Under the pieces are notes generated by a model that did not search any database, was not told the DNA's origin, and saw only the letters and a list, made by a program, of their open reading frames with translations. Shown one piece after another: positions 27,592-30,861 of a stretch of DNA of 30,861 nt. Position numbers and translations under genes: made by a program. Source of the DNA: Hemicentrotus pulcherrimus (Eukaryota; Echinodermata; Echinoidea; Camarodonta; Strongylocentrotidae). Position 1 is the stretch's first letter, and the number at the start of each line of letters is the position of its first letter. The stretch is from contig BEXV01000682.1 of NCBI GenBank assembly GCA_003118195.1, forward strand, positions 160,782 to 191,642, given 5' to 3'.

Positions 27592-29701
27592 CTGGAGAGG
27601 AATAAAAGGGACATCAAAACATATGACATGTAATTATTTTATATTTACTAGTATTAGAGGAGAAATGTTACTGACCGACCATATTTCCCAAGTGAATGAT
27701 ATTGCCCCAGTTGCAGTTGGGGGTAATATATATGGTAACATCGCAGGTCATGTACTCTCATATCAGAAAAAATCAAGCCAGTTGCTGGTATATAATATTA
27801 TATTCATTATTTTAATTGATAGCATGGTAAAAAAAAAAGTAGGAGAAAGAAAGATTGCTTGAAAGCCTGAAATGTATTATCTTCAGTCAAATTTCATTGT
27901 TTCCTTGTCAAATTGACCATGAAGTATCTTCATTGGGTACAAACTATACAGTGCATACCGGTATGCCTGTTGCTCTTTCAGGAATAAGATTCTAGCTATT
28001 CATTCCAAACAAATAGTACATCAGTGAAGTTCTTGGGTGGAAGTGGCTGTCAAGCGATAGGGTTGTACAAATTGAAAGTTAACTGATACCTTCTTACCTT
28101 CTCCATGATCTTAGAAACAGTTTCATTCTGTCCCTTCTTGTTCATCACATTCACAAATTTGCTGGAAAGAGAGAAAGGAAAATCTTTTGAGGATACTATG
28201 TTTGAAACATCATAACCCACAATCAGTATGGAGGTATAAAGCAGGTAGGCAGGAAGAAAACATAATGAAGCAAAACATTTCTCCCCCCCCCCAAACAAAA
28301 ACACACAGACATTTTTTTTGTACATGTATTGACAACACACTGCATGGTGAGGTCACTTGAAACTTTCCATTTACCATGGTTTTCCTAAGATTTCAATAAA
28401 GATCTATTAAGAATTCATCTAGAGTAAATGGTAAATACATGTACTCATAAAATGATGCCCCTATATATTTTTTTTATGTTGTCATTATTTTAATTTGTTT
28501 ATGTTGTTCATTAAATTTCTTTTTCTATTGAAGGCACACTTTGAAGAACAATAGAGAAGGGAGGTCTAGATTATAAATTAATTCAAACACGGTCAGAACC
28601 CCAAGTCCCTCCCCCTTCCAAAAAGAAAATCTTCTTCTAGAACCACTCCTGCTTAAAGGTAAAGACCAGTTTTGGAAACGCCCCCCTCTCAAAAAATGAA
28701 ATGGAAGCTCTTATTACCAATATGGGGAAAGAATATGTTTTGACTAATACGTGATCATTAAAATTTAGCCGAGAGACCGCCTACTTATTGATATATTTGG
28801 TAAATTATTATATCTATTCGGACCTAATAGATATAACGCACGTGTCGCGCACGTGTTATGCATAGTCCCATATACATCTTTCTGTGTACAGTGCTTGTAA
28901 CTTTACCAAGACTGGGCCAAATTTCTTATCATTTTGAAGATTCCAGAACCTTGCAGTACACACCAATACTTATATGCTAGATGATCAACCTTTTCTGATC
29001 GATTCCACAAAGTTTCTTTCCCAATGCGATCGCATGACCATAACTGGTCTTTATCTTTAAGATGGTCATTTAAGATGCTGCCTAGACGACTTACTGGACC
29101 AAAGGGTCATAGGTGAAGGCTGATGTGATGTCTCCTACGGCAGCCTTGACCGGTGTGCTGATGTCCAGTGGAAGGGAACCGTCTTCGTAGGACTGTCTGT
29201 TCACTACGGGAGGAACGTATGTTGGTTTGTAGCGGCTAAACCTCACCTGGGTAAACCTTCAAGTGATATCAAAAACAAAAACAGTGAAAACCTGTAATAA
29301 GATATTCAATGGTAAATAACAAACCCTCACTTTAATAAATTTGAACACAATTTACAAAAATAAGAAAAAAGAATAGTTGAAAATGTCTATAAATAGGGAG
29401 GCCAATGCCTGCGCGTAAGGCTTCTACGCCTACGATTTGTGCGCTCGTTGTCCAAGCAAAAGATTGCCTGAAAGAAAAAAAACAAAAAGAAAAATATCTA
29501 TTCAATAAAAAATACAACAAAAACACAATTTTACACTCCACAACATGCCTATAATCATGGATCTGTAACAGTCTTTCACCATTTGTTGACGATCTTGCAA
29601 ATTTTGAAGTATTTTCATCCAATAATTGACGTAGCAGACGAACAAAATCACACGCGCAAGGGAATAGAAGGCGCAGAGGTTTGCTTACTAAAATCCTTCA
29701 T
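25994..29701 (-). CDS. MRPS7: Mitochondrial ribosomal protein S7 (uS7m), multi-exon
   Basis: Exons in transcript order: 29701-29689 and 29467-29434 (tentative), then secure 29256-29095, 28161-28098, 27591-27424, 26680-26543 and 26074-25994 with TGA. All phases join, giving 660 nt and 219 residues; the human protein has about 242. uS7m is the head protein of the mitochondrial small ribosomal subunit, contacting 12S rRNA near the mRNA exit and E site. Evidence blocks: VRFSRYKP near the N-terminus, [47 protein letters not shown] and C-terminal [20 protein letters not shown] followed by WW. These match the family's AMRW, ANELLDA and [20 protein letters not shown]-type signatures. The gene runs convergently towards TMEM94. 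Its introns hold a palindrome, a poly-C run and a family B MITE. Confidence 0.93.
26883..26959. repeat. 77-bp nearly perfect palindrome
   Basis: Arms 26883-26920 and 26922-26959 are 38 bp each, with a single-base centre (T26921) and one mismatch (CATCAGG against CACCAGG). It begins AAGACGCTCTATCTGAGG. It lies in an MRPS7 intron, about 15 bp before a microsatellite and the poly-C run. Confidence 0.95.
26973..27133. repeat. CT/CA microsatellite followed by about 80-nt poly-C
   Basis: TCTC and CACA repeats (26973-27052) run into an uninterrupted cytosine tract of about 80 nt (27054-27133). On the MRPS7 coding strand this is poly-G inside an intron, which could form G-quadruplexes if real. Homopolymers of this length are often assembly or cloning artefacts. 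Confidence 0.9.
28098..29256 (-). CDS. MRPS7: MRPS7 upstream secure exons
   Basis: Exon 29256-29095 encodes [16 protein letters not shown] and onward to [16 protein letters not shown], like the vertebrate LTQVRWSRY...FEDPVISKF region. It ends in phase 2 at a GTAAGT donor. Exon 28161-28098 completes the codon and encodes [20 protein letters not shown]. An alternative acceptor for the first of these is 29246 (TTTACCCAG), which would remove FTQ. I prefer 29256 because FTQV matches LTQV of vertebrates. Confidence 0.85.
28653..29060 (-). mobile_element. Repeat family B, copy 2, TTAA-flanked MITE, inverted
   Basis: Begins TTAAAGGTAAAGACCAGTTT and ends AACTGGTCTTTATCTTTAA. It is about 80 bp longer than copy 1, with an inserted AT-rich part around a CACGTGTCGCGCACGTG palindrome. 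It lies in an MRPS7 intron and ends about 35 bp before the edge of the third-listed MRPS7 exon (29095-29256). Confidence 0.82.
29434..29701 (-). CDS. MRPS7: Candidate MRPS7 first coding exon and 34-nt microexon
   Basis: An ATG at 29701-29699 opens MKDF and meets a GTAAGC donor after 29689 (phase 1). A second piece, 29467-29434, has a TTTCAG acceptor and a GTAGGC donor. It supplies [10 protein letters not shown] and joins in phase to the exon at 29256, giving [20 protein letters not shown] short leader with Arg, Lys and His fits a mitochondrial presequence, although Asp3 is untypical. The join is only inferred from phase and splice motifs. Confidence 0.4.
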
Positions 29702-29962
29702 ATTGACTGAAGGTAGAGCCTAAAAATATGGAATCAGTTTTAAGTCAAAGAACTTTTGAGAGAGATTAACATATCAGATGTGCACAAATGTCACTTTTAA
29801 CAACTAGAAAATATAAAGAAAAACGATGATATCTTTTTAAATACAGATTTTTAAAAACTGCACATTCGAAGGTAGATAGAGTAAGATTTTTAAGGCAATC
29901 TTGCGTTGGTTTGAGCCCCATAGCTACAGTCATCTCAAATTGAGGAGGAAAACTGTGAAAAG

Positions 29963-29970
29963 TGACGTCA
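29963..29970. promoter_or_regulatory. Perfect cAMP-response element (TGACGTCA)
   Basis: The full 8-bp palindromic CREB/ATF consensus lies about 260 bp upstream of the candidate MRPS7 start codon. CREB/ATF sites are usual in promoters of nuclear genes for mitochondrial proteins. The match is exact, but use is inferred from position only. Confidence 0.4.
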
Positions 29971-30242
29971 TTGTTCGAGCCCAAAAGAGAGATTATGGCG
30001 AAATAATATATGCATATGTATGAGCTACGGTCACATCGCGCACAAAACAAATTTGACGTAGAAAGTCTCACACATAGTACCTTATTCTCAGCACTAGACA
30101 CCAGTGTCGTGCAGTAATGTATGAAAAGACATTTCAGTAAAAAAAAAAGTCTGCATAAACAGTCTATACTCCAATTGAGAAGTGGAATGAATGCCAAACT
30201 TTGAAGGTGTGTGTATATGGTTAGCGAGTGTGTTGCGTATGG

Positions 30243-30281
30243 CGAGAGAGAGAGAGAGGGAGAGAGAGAGAGAGAGAGAGA
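30243..30281. repeat. GA microsatellite
   Basis: A run of GAGA with a single GGG interruption, about 540 bp upstream of the candidate MRPS7 start. It could bind GAGA-type factors, but is most simply a microsatellite. Confidence 0.85.
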
Positions 30282-30861
30282 TATATGTCAGTACACGGCG
30301 TACGTAATTGCATGCATGCAGTTCTGTTCTTGATTCCGTATTCTGTTTGTACTACAAGTTGGATTTATCGATCGTTGATAATGCAGTGTCAGATTGATCT
30401 TTAATCATGAGGAAATAGTAAGGTAAGCCTAATTCTTCTACTTCTTCTGATTTTACAATGAGTGGCTTTAAATCGAGCTTTTAGCTCTCTCTGTTTGTTT
30501 ACCCTCCATGGCTAGCATGGCTCGATGCCTCGATTAGGATTGCAGCTTGCAATTACCGTAATTGCCTGTGTCGGTGTGTGCGTCAGATTCAAGGCTAGCC
30601 GCTGCACTTTCGCGCAAAGTTTTGAAATTGTTGTCAGGGCAATGACACGCTTATTTCCTCGGGCCTGTCTAATTATGAACGTAACAAAATTAATTATTTC
30701 AAGGCTCTTACGTACGGATTGGCGTAGAAGGAAGGTCATAGGAAATAGCTGGATATCTCCTATTTTATGGAACTTCTGGAGTCGGCAGATGGGCGAGTTT
30801 TCTTAGTGAAAGAAAATGCTTTCTTTTAATGTTTGTTTTATTATAAACAAATTAGATCTAG

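Larger units (their letters stand above)
29702..30861. other. MRPS7 upstream region to window end
   Basis: No gene is recognised. It holds a perfect TGACGTCA at 29963-29970, an ATGGCG word at 29995-30000 and a GA microsatellite at 30243-30281. Some CpG-containing sequence lies near 30595-30660. A 93-codon open frame at 30525-30806 starts with a hydrophobic stretch but matches nothing I know. Confidence 0.5.

Noticed and set aside
30525..30806. 93-codon plus-strand frame with hydrophobic start
   Set aside because: No recognisable family, no supporting neighbour and the window ends soon after. It could be a chance frame.
1..30861. CRISPR arrays, operons, phage or bacterial genes
   Set aside because: The sequence has spliced exons and eukaryotic repeats throughout. 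No regularly spaced direct-repeat array or bacterial gene order is seen.

Overview
The window is eukaryotic genomic DNA, AT-rich, with many short coding exons bounded by GT/AG splice sites, long repeat-filled introns and one assembly gap (13153-13647). The two genes are recognisably metazoan and close to their vertebrate orthologues. The dense miniature transposons, tRNA-derived SINE copies and CT/CA/GAT microsatellites suggest a marine invertebrate deuterostome, most likely an echinoderm such as a sea urchin. The genus is an inference from style, not proven by the sequence.

Layout. (1) 1-1253 is the 5' flank of the first gene, with a sharp GC- and CpG-rich patch at 721-800. (2) 1254-23236 (+) holds 28 coding exons of a TMEM94 orthologue (the ER P-type-ATPase-like protein also called ERMA). 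The exons join in phase into 1,487 codons plus stop. The product has ten predicted membrane segments, degenerate P-type ATPase motifs, a long acidic insert that I do not expect in vertebrates, and a C-terminal GMN motif. (3) 23237-25993 is the convergent intergenic interval with both 3' untranslated regions. (4) 25994-about 29701 (-) is the nuclear gene for mitochondrial small-subunit ribosomal protein uS7m (MRPS7). Its last five exons are secure and its first one or two are tentative. (5) The rest, to 30861, is MRPS7 upstream sequence with a perfect cAMP-response element, a GA microsatellite and no recognised gene.

The introns carry several families of short inverted-repeat elements. Family A has four copies in TMEM94 introns with TTAA at the intact ends. 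Family B, also TTAA-flanked, has two clear copies and perhaps a third. There is a 217-bp element with about 45-bp terminal inverted repeats, a pair of elements with ACAGTCAAACCT ends, three tRNA-derived SINE copies, and several single foldbacks. A 77-bp nearly perfect palindrome sits just before an 80-nt poly-C run inside an MRPS7 intron.

The two genes do not act in one pathway: TMEM94 is linked to ER magnesium loading and MRPS7 to mitochondrial translation. Their tail-to-tail adjacency is still notable, because the human orthologues lie close together on chromosome 17q25. I found no operon, CRISPR array, phage or wholly new gene system. The most unusual material is the exon-19 insert in TMEM94, a decaying duplicate of part of exon 9, and the mobile-element architecture.
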